From a virus, in the IMG/VR virus record IMGVR_UViG_3300027833_000044, positions 1 to 64,000 of that record: DNA of 64,000 nt; one strand, written 5' to 3'. The notes beneath the pieces are model-generated. The model saw nothing but the letters and a program-made list of their open reading frames with translations. It was not told where the DNA came from and did no database searches. Position numbers and translations under genes: made by a program. How positions within the stretch are numbered: position 1 is the stretch's first letter; each line of letters starts with the position of its first letter. Positions 1-8,163 of this stretch are shown here, one piece after another.

Positions 1-2
1 CA

Positions 3-200
3 GACAATCTAGAAGTTGCACAATGGATTAGAGACAATCTAGACTTTGACCAAGTCATCTCTGAGTTCTATGTAGATGGTGACCCAACGTCTGGTTGGAT
101 TCATTTATCCTACGTAAGTCCTGAAGCGAATCGTAATAGATGTTTGACCGCAACACGTGTGGACGGTAAAGTCCAATATAGTGTTGGACTGCCTGAGTGA
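3..200 (+). CDS. C-terminal part of an M15-type peptidase (probable endolysin), 5' end outside window
   Basis: An open frame runs from the left edge to TGA at 198-200 (65 codons visible). The visible residues include AQWIRDNLDFDQVI, SGWIHLSY and a closing NRCLTATRVDGKVQY stretch. This is the pattern of the C-terminal half of D-Ala-D-Ala carboxypeptidase/endolysin proteins (peptidase M15), where the W-I/V-H-x-S-Y histidine is a zinc ligand. Such proteins cut peptidoglycan peptide bridges and commonly serve as endolysins. The N-terminal zinc-binding motif lies outside the window, so activity cannot be judged. The stop overlaps the GTG start of the next gene. Confidence 0.7.
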   Translation, partial: DNLEVAQWIRDNLDFDQVISEFYVDGDPTSGWIHLSYVSPEANRNRCLTATRVDGKVQYSVGLPE

Positions 201-727
201 AACATGTACAGAAACATGTACAGGTGTTTGCAATAGACCAGTTTGATAGTCTACAAGCAGAAGCATTATTACAAATACCTGTAAGTAACAAACCTGTCTA
301 TGGGGACTATGATGTTCATGGAGACCCTACGAAATGGGACTTCGATTCTAAATCATATTCCCTTGTTACCAAAAAATTAATTAAGGATGCAATAGAAAAA
401 TACTGTGAATCATGGGGATGTAATTCATATACATTAAATACTCTGTGGTATCATGTATATAATAAAGGTGGCAGTTATATGTCACACACCCACACCCTAT
501 CAAATATGACTGGTGTGGTACACTTGTTATTAGAAGATGAAAGAGACTATACTGATATAGTCGGTTATGAGGATTTATGGTGTACAGGAAAAATAAAAGA
601 AGGTGAGGTTGTATTATTCCCATCAATGACACCACACAAATCAAATCCAGTTCATGGAAAGAAAATCATTATCGGTTTTAATTGGGACATGTATTCGGAT
701 ATGCAAACATATAAGGTAGTACAGTGA
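197..727 (+). CDS. 2OG-Fe(II) oxygenase-like protein
   Basis: The 176-residue protein has a double-stranded beta-helix signature. A GGSYMSHTHT segment carries H97 and H99 (the H-x-H/D iron motif), followed by a hydrophobic SGV-like strand and a FPSMTPHKSNP segment whose H147 would be the distal iron ligand. The residue usually holding 2-oxoglutarate (Arg) seems replaced by Lys (HGKKIIIGFNW, K155/K156), so the cofactor may be bound differently. This class hydroxylates small molecules, peptides or nucleic acid; the substrate is unknown. The start is GTG at 197, overlapping the previous stop; an in-frame GTG at 224 is also possible, and neither has a good Shine-Dalgarno sequence. It opens the glycan/modification island. 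Confidence 0.65.
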   Translation: MKHVQKHVQVFAIDQFDSLQAEALLQIPVSNKPVYGDYDVHGDPTKWDFDSKSYSLVTKKLIKDAIEKYCESWGCNSYTLNTLWYHVYNKGGSYMSHTHTLSNMTGVVHLLLEDERDYTDIVGYEDLWCTGKIKEGEVVLFPSMTPHKSNPVHGKKIIIGFNWDMYSDMQTYKVVQ

Positions 728-1554
728 ATTTAATATTTCAATACATGATAACAAACGAGGAGACCGAGAAACGTTCTCCAGTTCCACAATATCCACAAGG
801 TACTAGGTCAGAACTCTATCGTGTGACTGGGGATTTGTCTGCAAAATCGTTTCAAATCTATGCGGATAAGATTGGATGTAAACACCAATATTCCACTAAA
901 CAAGTATTCACCGAAGGTAAGACTGGGTCAACTGTGTTGCTCTATGAATGCCTACGTATCATCTATGACCCTCTTTACGAACAATTCGACAAGATTGCAT
1001 TCATTGATACTGATATCATCTGTAACACCGAAGAGAACATCTTTGATGAAACTGGTGATTATGAGATTACAGGTGTTCTTGAATCTGAAATACGTACTGG
1101 TAAAGACGGTGGATACAATACTTGGGATTTCAGTAAGAAGACAAGAGATGCACTGGTAACCAAGTATAAGCGTAATGGTATCCCATGTGTCCCCACAGAA
1201 CCACCATATCGTCCCTCTTGTATCACTACCTTCAATACTGGTGTAATGGTATGGACTAAAGAAGCACGTATGAAAGCACGTGAGAAGTTTGATGATTGGT
1301 ACGAATACATGTCAGACGGTGACAAACACGGTGACCCGTTTTGGATTAACAATGACCAACCATGGTTATCTGGACAGATAATGAAACACGGATTAACGTG
1401 GCAAAGTATCGACCAGAAATGGAATGACACACCTACTCATTGGCCAGATGACAGAGGATTTGACATGAATTTCCTCCATTATACTGGGGGTGGTAATAAG
1501 GTTGTTATGTTAGAAGATTATAAAAAGGGTAAATTTAAGTACTTAAAAGCTTGA
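724..1554 (+). CDS. Glycosyltransferase, GT8-like (GT-A fold)
   Basis: The 276-residue protein carries a D-x-D metal/nucleotide-sugar motif (D95-T96-D97 in IAFIDTDIIC), a mid-protein FNTGVMVW segment and a terminal HYTGGGNK segment, the usual order in GT8-type enzymes. It should transfer a sugar from a nucleotide sugar to an unknown acceptor in the cytoplasm. The start is a GTG overlapping the TGA of the previous gene (GTGA), implying translational coupling. It is one of several divergent GT-A proteins within 17 kb (see 6618, 16048 and 58440), so it probably works in a multi-step glycan pathway. Confidence 0.7.
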   Translation: MNLIFQYMITNEETEKRSPVPQYPQGTRSELYRVTGDLSAKSFQIYADKIGCKHQYSTKQVFTEGKTGSTVLLYECLRIIYDPLYEQFDKIAFIDTDIICNTEENIFDETGDYEITGVLESEIRTGKDGGYNTWDFSKKTRDALVTKYKRNGIPCVPTEPPYRPSCITTFNTGVMVWTKEARMKAREKFDDWYEYMSDGDKHGDPFWINNDQPWLSGQIMKHGLTWQSIDQKWNDTPTHWPDDRGFDMNFLHYTGGGNKVVMLEDYKKGKFKYLKA

Positions 1555-1579
1555 CAAACCCAGTATTTCTTGTTATAAT
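1551..1579 (+). promoter_or_regulatory. Consensus sigma70 early promoter (TTGACA-N17-TATAAT)
   Basis: TTGACA lies at 1551-1556 and TATAAT at 1574-1579, separated by exactly 17 bp. Both boxes are perfect. The predicted start site (7 nt after the -10 box) is 1586, the A of an ATG, so the message may be leaderless. The -35 box sits over the stop codon of the upstream glycosyltransferase. Confidence 0.88.
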
Positions 1580-1585
1580 AACCAC

Positions 1586-2206
1586 ATGAAGAAAGAAATA
1601 CAACTACAACATAAGGAAGAAGAAGTGCTAAGTCAGTACCATAAGGTAATATTAACAGACGCAGATGGTGTTCTCCTGAACTGGGGTTACGCATTTGACG
1701 TGTGGATGACCGAGAAAGGTTACACCGCCAAAAGTAAATTAGAATACAATGTCGGTACAATATACGACATTACCACAGCAGAATCAAGAAAACTGGTTAG
1801 AGAGTTCAACGAATCTGCCCATATGGGTTTTGTACCTCCGTTAAGAGATGCAATGCAGTATGTCAGAAAGTTACACGAAGAACACGGTTATGTGTTCCAC
1901 TTGATTACTAGTATGAGTAAAGACGAGAACGCACAGAAACTAAGAACAATGAACATTAAGAAGTTGTTCGGTGAGACTGCATTCGTTAAATTCATCTATC
2001 TGGACACAGGTGCAGACAAGGATGAAGTCCTTGCACAATACAAAGGAACAGGTTATACTTGGGTTGAGGACAAAGTTGAAAACGCAATTGCGGGTGACAA
2101 ACAAGGTCTTGACTCAATTGTCATGGAACATGGATACAACATGGACAACCAAGACTATCCCCTAATGAAAAACTGGAAAGATGTGTACGAATACCTTGTA
2201 GGTTAA
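1586..2206 (+). CDS. HAD-superfamily phosphatase/nucleotidase-like protein
   Basis: HAD motif I is TDADGVLLNW (D-x-D nucleophile and acid), a Thr/Ser in LITSMSK fits motif II, and WVEDKVENA fits the acidic motif IV. The 206-residue size with a helical cap suits phage HAD proteins that dephosphorylate nucleotides or sugar phosphates; the substrate is unknown. Two starts compete. ATG 1586 coincides with the predicted transcript start (leaderless). GTG 1625, in frame, follows an AAGGAAG Shine-Dalgarno sequence at good spacing and would remove 13 charged residues that precede the HAD fold. It has its own strong promoter, so it may be expressed early, unlike its neighbours. Confidence 0.75.
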   Translation: MKKEIQLQHKEEEVLSQYHKVILTDADGVLLNWGYAFDVWMTEKGYTAKSKLEYNVGTIYDITTAESRKLVREFNESAHMGFVPPLRDAMQYVRKLHEEHGYVFHLITSMSKDENAQKLRTMNIKKLFGETAFVKFIYLDTGADKDEVLAQYKGTGYTWVEDKVENAIAGDKQGLDSIVMEHGYNMDNQDYPLMKNWKDVYEYLVG

Positions 2207-2208
2207 CG

Positions 2209-2216
2209 TATATATA
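2209..2216 (+). promoter_or_regulatory. Possible variant late promoter (TATATATA) directly before ATG
   Basis: TATATATA differs from the late consensus TATAAATA at one base. It lies exactly 5 nt before the ATG at 2222, the spacing seen at 39195, 30757 and 21492. The gene has no Shine-Dalgarno sequence here. Confidence 0.35.
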
Positions 2217-2221
2217 ACTAC

Positions 2222-3787
2222 ATGAAAAGATATGTAGGTTACTCCGAGTTTTATCATGATGCCGCACTCGCCATCGTTAATCCCGATGGTGAAGTTGCTT
2301 TCGCATCCCAATCAGAAAGATATAGTGGTTTTAAAATGGATGGTCATATCCATCCACCTATGTGGGAAATGGTTAATGAAGATGACCATGTTACCTTCTA
2401 CGAAGACCTACAAGAACGCATGACAGTCATGGGTGGGTTTAGAACTTTCGGTGGTGCGACAAAATTACATAAACTTGTTGCTAAAGACTTAACAGATGGT
2501 GACGAAACCCTGTATAGGGCACACACCGCAGAATTTAGAAGACCCATTCACGCTATGGCATCCTATGATGATTTCAATAAACATCATGAAAGTCATGCAG
2601 CACTTGGATTCTTTACCCGACCATGGGAATCAAAAGAGGATACAGTAATTGTATCTGTCGATGGTTCGGGAGAAGTAGAATCTACTGTAATCTATGACCA
2701 CAATTTCAAACCCCTCAAAGTTGTTAGATGGCCTCAGTCCTTGGGAACTCTCTATGGGATGGGTTGTGTTTCAATCAAATTAAAACCTTTAAGAGATGAA
2801 TACATTCTTATGGGTCTTTCTGCATATGGTGAACCTCAAGATGATTTGTATCAAATCTTACACGATTGTTATTACTGGCATGACACACTGGAAGGACAAG
2901 CTGTTTGGGACAAGGTAGATTTTAAAGGTGAGTGTATAGCAGATAGTGAACTTGCACATAGAGATTTCCAGTTTGAGAAACAGTTTAGAAAATTGGTAAA
3001 AAGTAAATATACTAACAAAGACTCAGATGTCGCTGCAACAGTTCAGAAATTCTTTGAGACAGAGATTTTAAAGATTATGACCGAAGCACGACAGTATGGT
3101 TCTAAGTTAATCTTTACTGGTGGATGTGCTCAAAACGTTGTTGCAAACTCCTTGATACGTCCAATGTTTGATGAGATGCATATTCCAATCGCACCTAATG
3201 ATGCGGGTAACGCTCTTGGTTGTGCCGCATACACATGGCACAAAGAGACAGGTGGTACACACTTAAAGTGGTCACCCTATCTAGGACACAATATTGAACG
3301 TGAGATAGACCCCAAAGAAGTTGCACAATATCTAGTAGACAATAAGGTATGTGGAGTTGCAAACGGACGTGCAGAGTACGGCCCTCGTGCGTTAGGTAAT
3401 CGTTCTTTACTTGCAGATGTTCGTTTTGATGTCAAAGATACAGTTAACGAAATCAAACGTAGACATAAATACAGACCCTTTGCACCCGCTATACTATCAG
3501 AATATGCAGACGAATACTTTGAAGGTCATATGGGTGAGTATATGCAGTACACCGCTATTGCAAAACATGACTATAGTTCAGTATCTCATGTAGACGGTAC
3601 TGCAAGAGTTCAACTTGTTAAACCAGACTGTGAGTCTGTATTGAGACAGATACTAGAAGAGTATTACAAATTAACGGGTGTTCCAATGTTACTAAATACA
3701 TCATTGAACATAAGAAATAAACCCATGGTCAATACCGTAGAAGACGCTATTGAATGGGAAGAAAAATATAAAGTAAAGGTATTTTAA
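2222..3787 (+). CDS. NodU/CmcH-type carbamoyltransferase
   Basis: The 521-residue protein has both family domains. The N-terminal Kae1-like domain has an HHESHA metal motif (121-126), VSVDGSGE (about 144-151) and a GGCAQNVVANS segment. The C-terminal domain has EYGPRALGNRS, HKYRPFAPAIL and an N-T-S-L-N segment near the end. These enzymes make carbamoyl-adenylate from carbamoyl phosphate and ATP and place the carbamoyl group on a hydroxyl. Known acceptors include sugars and antibiotics, and I recall a report of hydroxymethylcytosine for a viral homologue. Given its neighbours, a sugar hydroxyl is the simplest acceptor. It is followed directly by the next ORF (TAAATG). Confidence 0.9.
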   Translation: MKRYVGYSEFYHDAALAIVNPDGEVAFASQSERYSGFKMDGHIHPPMWEMVNEDDHVTFYEDLQERMTVMGGFRTFGGATKLHKLVAKDLTDGDETLYRAHTAEFRRPIHAMASYDDFNKHHESHAALGFFTRPWESKEDTVIVSVDGSGEVESTVIYDHNFKPLKVVRWPQSLGTLYGMGCVSIKLKPLRDEYILMGLSAYGEPQDDLYQILHDCYYWHDTLEGQAVWDKVDFKGECIADSELAHRDFQFEKQFRKLVKSKYTNKDSDVAATVQKFFETEILKIMTEARQYGSKLIFTGGCAQNVVANSLIRPMFDEMHIPIAPNDAGNALGCAAYTWHKETGGTHLKWSPYLGHNIEREIDPKEVAQYLVDNKVCGVANGRAEYGPRALGNRSLLADVRFDVKDTVNEIKRRHKYRPFAPAILSEYADEYFEGHMGEYMQYTAIAKHDYSSVSHVDGTARVQLVKPDCESVLRQILEEYYKLTGVPMLLNTSLNIRNKPMVNTVEDAIEWEEKYKVKVF

Positions 3788-4123
3788 ATGAGTGAAGAAG
3801 ACGCAAAAATAATCGAAACTAAGGGATATCATCCCGCAGATTCAAATGGAGACGGTAAAGTTTCCGATGCAGAACAGGAAATGTATCTGGAGTTCAAACG
3901 TAAAGAACTTGATGACCAAGATGCAATGCGGGATGCACAACGTAATATGGCATGGTTTGCACTAGGTGGTATGTTGTTATATCCCTTTGCAGTAGTTCTT
4001 GCCAATCTAGTTGGACTAGACCAAGCGTCTAAGATTCTAGGTGATATGGCAGCGACATACTTTGTCTCTGTTGCAGCAATCGTTGCTGCATTCTTTGGTA
4101 CTCAAGCGTATACCAAAAAATAA
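3788..4123 (+). CDS. Small membrane protein with one EF-hand and two TM helices
   Basis: The N-terminal soluble part holds a canonical 12-residue EF-hand loop (D18, N20, D22, K24, S26, E29 in DSNGDGKVSDAE), then a charged helix. Two hydrophobic segments follow (about residues 54-77 and 88-107), with a short Lys-rich tail. The 111-residue size and two-helix topology resemble phage holins, and an M15 peptidase lies 3.6 kb upstream. A Ca2+-responsive membrane role, possibly lysis timing, is inference only; it could equally anchor the glycan enzymes. It abuts the carbamoyltransferase and overlaps the next ORF by one base (TAATG). Confidence 0.6.
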   Translation: MSEEDAKIIETKGYHPADSNGDGKVSDAEQEMYLEFKRKELDDQDAMRDAQRNMAWFALGGMLLYPFAVVLANLVGLDQASKILGDMAATYFVSVAAIVAAFFGTQAYTKK

Positions 4124-4923
4124 TGGAAAAAGTCAGATGGAGAGGTACTTGGGGTGTTGGTGACTTTCAACATGCATTAAACGTTTGTCATAACTATTGT
4201 TTCGATAACAAGGTTAAGGTAAACTTGGAGATGCACTGGAGTCATGATGAGAATTACAAACCTCATCCAGATGACCCAGAAACAATCGTAGAACGAATGG
4301 AGTGGTTACACAATAAGTATCATAGACAAGATGATGTTGTTGTTACACATGTATTTAACTCCGACCTATTCCCCTCTGGTAATGTCAACCCTGATAAGTC
4401 AAAACCACGATTCTTCTTTGATTCAAATAAGTTTGACCCAACGAGTGCTCCACCAAATGATTGGATATTCAAACCTGAAGAGTTTGTAAAGAAGAGACCT
4501 AAGATAGTTATATGGACACCCGCATACAATAGTGAACCACCAAGAAATTGGAAAAAGTTCTTGACAATTGATGATTGGTCTGATATAATAAGCTTGTTGC
4601 GTTGGGAGGGGTGGATACTAGTGGAGCTAACTTATAGAACCCCTATCAAAGATGCATATAAACAGATACAAGAAGCAGACTTCATTGTCTGTTATGATGG
4701 TATGTGGCACTACATTGCAAGAAACTTTGGTAAACCAATGTACATTCCATCATGGGAAGGTATCACAGATTATAATACTCCTCAGTGTATAAGAAAACCA
4801 AGTAGAAAATCAACTATGGAATTCTTTGCAGATGGAGGAGAAAAGTTTCAACCCAATCTGTCTAAAATGAAGACTAAAGCAGACAGATATATAAGAATGT
4901 TAAAAGAAAAATATCATGAATAA
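4123..4923 (+). CDS. Putative glycosyltransferase, GT-B/heptosyltransferase-like C-terminus
   Basis: This is a 266-residue protein. Its C-terminal half has a strand-turn-helix pattern EADFIVCYDGMWHYIARN followed by GKPMYIPSW, like the donor-binding segment of GT9/ADP-heptose-type enzymes, where a conserved Asp and G/H precede an Ala-rich helix and a G-K-P. The N-terminal half is not recognisable. Fold and sugar specificity are inferred; a non-transferase epimerase-like protein cannot be excluded. It is coupled by one-base overlap to the EF-hand gene and overlaps a 55-residue membrane peptide gene at its end. Confidence 0.45.
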   Translation: MEKVRWRGTWGVGDFQHALNVCHNYCFDNKVKVNLEMHWSHDENYKPHPDDPETIVERMEWLHNKYHRQDDVVVTHVFNSDLFPSGNVNPDKSKPRFFFDSNKFDPTSAPPNDWIFKPEEFVKKRPKIVIWTPAYNSEPPRNWKKFLTIDDWSDIISLLRWEGWILVELTYRTPIKDAYKQIQEADFIVCYDGMWHYIARNFGKPMYIPSWEGITDYNTPQCIRKPSRKSTMEFFADGGEKFQPNLSKMKTKADRYIRMLKEKYHE

Positions 4924-5083
4924 AAAAGTACTACAAGTTGTAAATCTTTCACCAAGTGAGTCTTGGATAGAAAAACTAGTACACGTTCACCCAATGAAAC
5001 AAATTACTTATGCATCTATACTACAAGTAGTTGTATTCTTCTTTATGTTATTTATGTTTAAAGTAATAGGTAGTTACGTATGA
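4916..5083 (+). CDS. 55-residue single-TM peptide
   Basis: This short frame begins at ATG 4916 inside the end of the previous gene and stops at TGA 5081-5083, overlapping the ATG of the radical SAM gene. It has a charged N-terminus, a helix around SPSESWIEKLVHVHP, then one strongly hydrophobic segment (ITYASILQVVVFFFMLFMF) and a short tail. It fills the only gap between two coupled genes, which supports translation. No family is recognised. It may be a membrane anchor or a lysis-related peptide. Confidence 0.55.
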   Translation: MNKKVLQVVNLSPSESWIEKLVHVHPMKQITYASILQVVVFFFMLFMFKVIGSYV

Positions 5084-6042
5084 AAATAGATAGAGCAGTA
5101 ATTGAAATTAATGGTGGGTGTAACTACTCATGTACTATGTGTCCACAGGATACACGTACTGGTGGAAGACATAAAGACTTTCTCAAGAAGATGGGACTAG
5201 AAGAGTTCGAGAAGAATGTTGCAGATTGTGCTCAACACGGACTAAGAGTAGTCAACCTAGAAGGTAGTGGAGAACCCACACTAAATAGAAACCTACCTGA
5301 ATACATTAAGATTGTTAAGAAGTATGGTGCAAAGTGTTTCATGTTCTCTAATGGATTCCGTATGCACGGTAAGTTCATGGAAGATTGTGTTGATGCAGGA
5401 TTAGACTTCTATCGATTCTCTTTTATTGGATACAGTCCTGAGAAGTATGATGAGTGGATGAATAATATTATTGGAGGAAACTTTAATCATATTGTAAAGA
5501 ACATACGTGAAATGAAAGCATATGTAGATAAGACTGGTTCAGACTGTTCGGTTGCAACCTATCATCTCATTACTGATAATGACAATTTAGACTTTGAACT
5601 AAATGCATATAAAAAACTAGTAAATGACCTTGGTGTTAAAACTGAGATATGGAAGATGCATAACTGGTCTGGTGTCTATGACCCTAAACAAAATACACGT
5701 AATGGTGAAGAAAAGACATGTGGTAGACCGTTTAGTCCTGACGTTGTTATACGTGCAGGAGGTAGTGACGGTAAGAGAGGTGGTGTCGCACCTTGTTGTC
5801 AAGTACTAGGACAAGATGAGAAAGCAGTCCTTGGTCATACAAGTGAGAATACCATTGAAGAGATATGGAACGGGCCAGAGTACACCAAACTACGTGAAGA
5901 CCACACCAACAAAACATATCCTGACTATTGTAAAACATGCGACTTTCTATTAGATGACCCTGAAGTATTAGTTTATACTAATCATGAACGTGACTTGATG
6001 AAGATGCATGGAACTGAGTTTGACTTAAATGATTTCAGATAA
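5080..6042 (+). CDS. Radical SAM enzyme with C-terminal SPASM-like cluster domain
   Basis: The 320-residue protein has the C-x3-C-x2-C motif for the [4Fe-4S] cluster (C14, C18, C21 in GGCNYSCTMC), then LEGSGEPTLN, the G-G-E-P-like SAM-contacting segment. The C-terminal third has further cysteines (ETCGRPF-like, APCCQV, YCKTC), typical of SPASM/twitch auxiliary clusters, plus the usual IEEIWNGPEYTKLRE helix. Such enzymes modify peptides or dehydrogenate or epimerise sugars. Here a sugar or small-molecule substrate is plausible from context, but none is proven. It is expressed by coupling (ATGA) after the small TM gene. Confidence 0.88.
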   Translation: MKIDRAVIEINGGCNYSCTMCPQDTRTGGRHKDFLKKMGLEEFEKNVADCAQHGLRVVNLEGSGEPTLNRNLPEYIKIVKKYGAKCFMFSNGFRMHGKFMEDCVDAGLDFYRFSFIGYSPEKYDEWMNNIIGGNFNHIVKNIREMKAYVDKTGSDCSVATYHLITDNDNLDFELNAYKKLVNDLGVKTEIWKMHNWSGVYDPKQNTRNGEEKTCGRPFSPDVVIRAGGSDGKRGGVAPCCQVLGQDEKAVLGHTSENTIEEIWNGPEYTKLREDHTNKTYPDYCKTCDFLLDDPEVLVYTNHERDLMKMHGTEFDLNDFR

Positions 6043-6625
6043 TTTATGGATGATACAGATACCTGACCATAGGGTATCTCAACATTACGCAAATTTGTGT
6101 ATCCCAAGTTGGGACTGTAATGTTAATCTATTTGATGCATATACTCCAAATCATATGCCAGACTATCTTGACTTCAATTTGATGTGGGGAAATAGACCTT
6201 TTAGTGAGAGTGAGAAAGCAGGATTCTATAGTCACCTAGAACTATGGAAAAAATGTTTTGAAGAAGACAAACCTATCGCAATCATCGAACACGATGTTGC
6301 ACAACGTAAAAAGGATATGCCAATTATAGGTGATTTCTTTGCGTTTGCAGACTTTATTGATGAGGATGACTGGAAAAATTATTCTACCCGATTCAAGGGT
6401 CACCCTTACTGGGGAACAGACGAACCATTGTGTCCTGTAACTCATGCGTACTATATGACACCCGATGTTGCGGAGTCTATGTTCTATACAATATCAGAAC
6501 AACAAATCAATAAGTTTGTGGACGATTACATGTGGGAGTTTATGGGTAAAGATAAAAGTAAAATAATGCGATACTCTAGACCTATATACACAGACTGTAT
6601 CGGAGGAACAATGGTTCATGCGTAG
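6029..6625 (+). CDS. Glycosyltransferase, GT25-like
   Basis: The 198-residue protein has the GT25/LPS-glycosyltransferase pattern: a short N-terminal strand, then SESEKAGFYSHLELWKKC followed by KPIAIIEHDV (E-x-D equivalent of the metal motif) and a THAYYMTPDVAESMF segment. GT25 enzymes add galactose or glucose to lipo-oligosaccharide or protein hydroxylysine. It overlaps its neighbours on both sides (14 nt and 8 nt), so it is part of one translated cluster. Two more GT25 paralogues lie at 14507 and 15408. Confidence 0.7.
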   Translation: MISDNLWMIQIPDHRVSQHYANLCIPSWDCNVNLFDAYTPNHMPDYLDFNLMWGNRPFSESEKAGFYSHLELWKKCFEEDKPIAIIEHDVAQRKKDMPIIGDFFAFADFIDEDDWKNYSTRFKGHPYWGTDEPLCPVTHAYYMTPDVAESMFYTISEQQINKFVDDYMWEFMGKDKSKIMRYSRPIYTDCIGGTMVHA

Positions 6626-7409
6626 ATTAATATATCAAGTATCGGTAGGTAAACCTTCCAAACTATATGAACACTGTATTGATTCAGTCGCAAAGTATTG
6701 TGCGAAATATGACATCGAACACATTGTATTAACTCAACCCAAATTAAGAATTAAACCTGATATCTTTACCAGTGGACGTAGTGAAGCGTCCTATATGAAA
6801 TACGGTGGGTATCTTCCTATCTTTGAAAAGGAGAATGCATTTGACTATCTTGATAGATTTGACCAAATTGCGATTGTGGATGCCGATATATACATCCGAA
6901 CTGATGCAACAAACATATTTGATGATTTTGGTACTGACCACGCATTTGGTGCTGTAGCAGAACGTGAAATGGATATCCAAGACTGGTATGGTGGTAAGAT
7001 TCAAAACTACTCCGCTATGCAGTATAGACACTTACATAGTGCGGGTCAAGGTGATTTCAAACCAACTAAATTAGGTTATGAGTTCTTTAACATGGGAATG
7101 ATTCTCTTGAACTCCAAACTATTCAAACCATACCTCAAGGGACAAGACCCTCACAGTTTCCTAAACCGTATGGAATTTAAAGACTTTGTAGACGGAGTCG
7201 GTGCATATAAATGGAGTACTGACCAGACGTTACTAAACTATTTCCTGAAGAAGTATAAAATACCTACCAAACATATGGAAGGTAAATGGAATGGACTATT
7301 TGGTGCAATCAATAATGTAAAAGATTGTAACTTTGTACATTTCTTTCTAAAGGATAAACTCCCTGACGGTGGAGAAAATGTTGAACAGTTAATGAATCAA
7401 ATCGTATAA
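6618..7409 (+). CDS. Glycosyltransferase, GT8-like
   Basis: The 263-residue GT-A-type protein has a D-x-D motif (D88-A-D90 in IAIVDADIYI), a FNMGMILLN strand (the FNxGvm motif), then KWSTDQTLLN, the usual donor/acceptor acidic segment, and a NFVHFF histidine near the end. It starts 8 nt before the end of the GT25 gene. It ends in the overlapping TATAAATA late promoter of the next transcription unit, which marks the end of this operon. Sugar and acceptor are unknown. Confidence 0.72.
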   Translation: MRRLIYQVSVGKPSKLYEHCIDSVAKYCAKYDIEHIVLTQPKLRIKPDIFTSGRSEASYMKYGGYLPIFEKENAFDYLDRFDQIAIVDADIYIRTDATNIFDDFGTDHAFGAVAEREMDIQDWYGGKIQNYSAMQYRHLHSAGQGDFKPTKLGYEFFNMGMILLNSKLFKPYLKGQDPHSFLNRMEFKDFVDGVGAYKWSTDQTLLNYFLKKYKIPTKHMEGKWNGLFGAINNVKDCNFVHFFLKDKLPDGGENVEQLMNQIV

Positions 7410-7412
7410 ATA
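7405..7412 (+). promoter_or_regulatory. T4-type late promoter (TATAAATA)
   Basis: A perfect TATAAATA at the end of the GT8 gene, 52 nt before the ATG of the ferritin-like gene at 7465. That ATG is preceded by a good Shine-Dalgarno sequence (TAGGAGAAACAAT). The T4 late promoter is this single -10 element, read by host polymerase with gp55-gp33-gp45. Confidence 0.7.
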
Positions 7413-7464
7413 CTATAGACAATACCGTCAAAACTTATATTAATAGAGTGATAGGAGAAACAAT

Positions 7465-8163
7465 ATGTTAACCCCACAAGAATTTGTGAAGAAAATTCGC
7501 AACGAAAACCAACCACTATTCGAAGCATCCAAGATGAATACTAAGGCGTATTTTGAAGGTGACCTTCCTGAAGAGGAAATGGTTAATCATTTCATTGGTC
7601 GTATGGTCAATGAACGTATGAACATGTCTGAGATTTGTGATGCAATCGCAAGAGCACCCGATGACGCAGACCCTAGAGAGTTAGAACTTCTAACTAAACA
7701 AGCAGCAGATGAAGCAAAACATTACCGTATGGTTCGAGAAGTAATTGAACACATCAAAGGTGAAAAGATTGATGTAGTCAATGCACTTGTATCAGAAAGA
7801 AAGGCAAACACCGCAAAAGGTGCTGCACTTCTAGAAAAATATGATGCACAAGAAGATGAGGCAGTCCTTGCCGCATACCAACTTGTTGCAGAAGGACGTG
7901 CGGAAGCAGTCTGGAATCAGATGGCAGACACTATCGAAGATGACTTTATCTCTTCTCGTTATCGTGAGATTGCGAAAGACGAAGGTTTCCACAGTGCAAT
8001 CGGTGGATACTCGTTACGTAAACTTGCTACAGACGAAAAGACTCAAAGTCGTGTCCAACGTGTTGTTGACGCAATGCGTAAAGACCTATTTGAAATCTCT
8101 TGTAGAAATCAAGTTGAAGCACAGGGTTCGAGAGAACTTGTAAACGCTGCTTACGGTTGGTAG
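7465..8163 (+). CDS. Ferritin-like diiron protein
   Basis: The mostly helical 232-residue protein carries the full four-helix-bundle diiron ligand set: E50, E83-x-x-H86 (DEAKH), E143 and E173-x-x-H176 (DEGFH). This pattern occurs in diiron oxygenases, rubrerythrin/ferritin-like proteins and DUF455/MiaE-type hydroxylases; which one cannot be told. A role in oxidising an intermediate of the island's product is likely, and iron storage is possible. It has its own late promoter (7405) and a strong Shine-Dalgarno sequence, and is followed by the amidotransferase with no gap (TAGATG). Confidence 0.72.
   Translation: MLTPQEFVKKIRNENQPLFEASKMNTKAYFEGDLPEEEMVNHFIGRMVNERMNMSEICDAIARAPDDADPRELELLTKQAADEAKHYRMVREVIEHIKGEKIDVVNALVSERKANTAKGAALLEKYDAQEDEAVLAAYQLVAEGRAEAVWNQMADTIEDDFISSRYREIAKDEGFHSAIGGYSLRKLATDEKTQSRVQRVVDAMRKDLFEISCRNQVEAQGSRELVNAAYGW

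Noticed and set aside
200-226. Near-perfect tandem repeat GAAACATGTACAG
   Set aside because: Two copies only, in frame at the start of a gene with uncertain start codon; too short to support a regulatory role.
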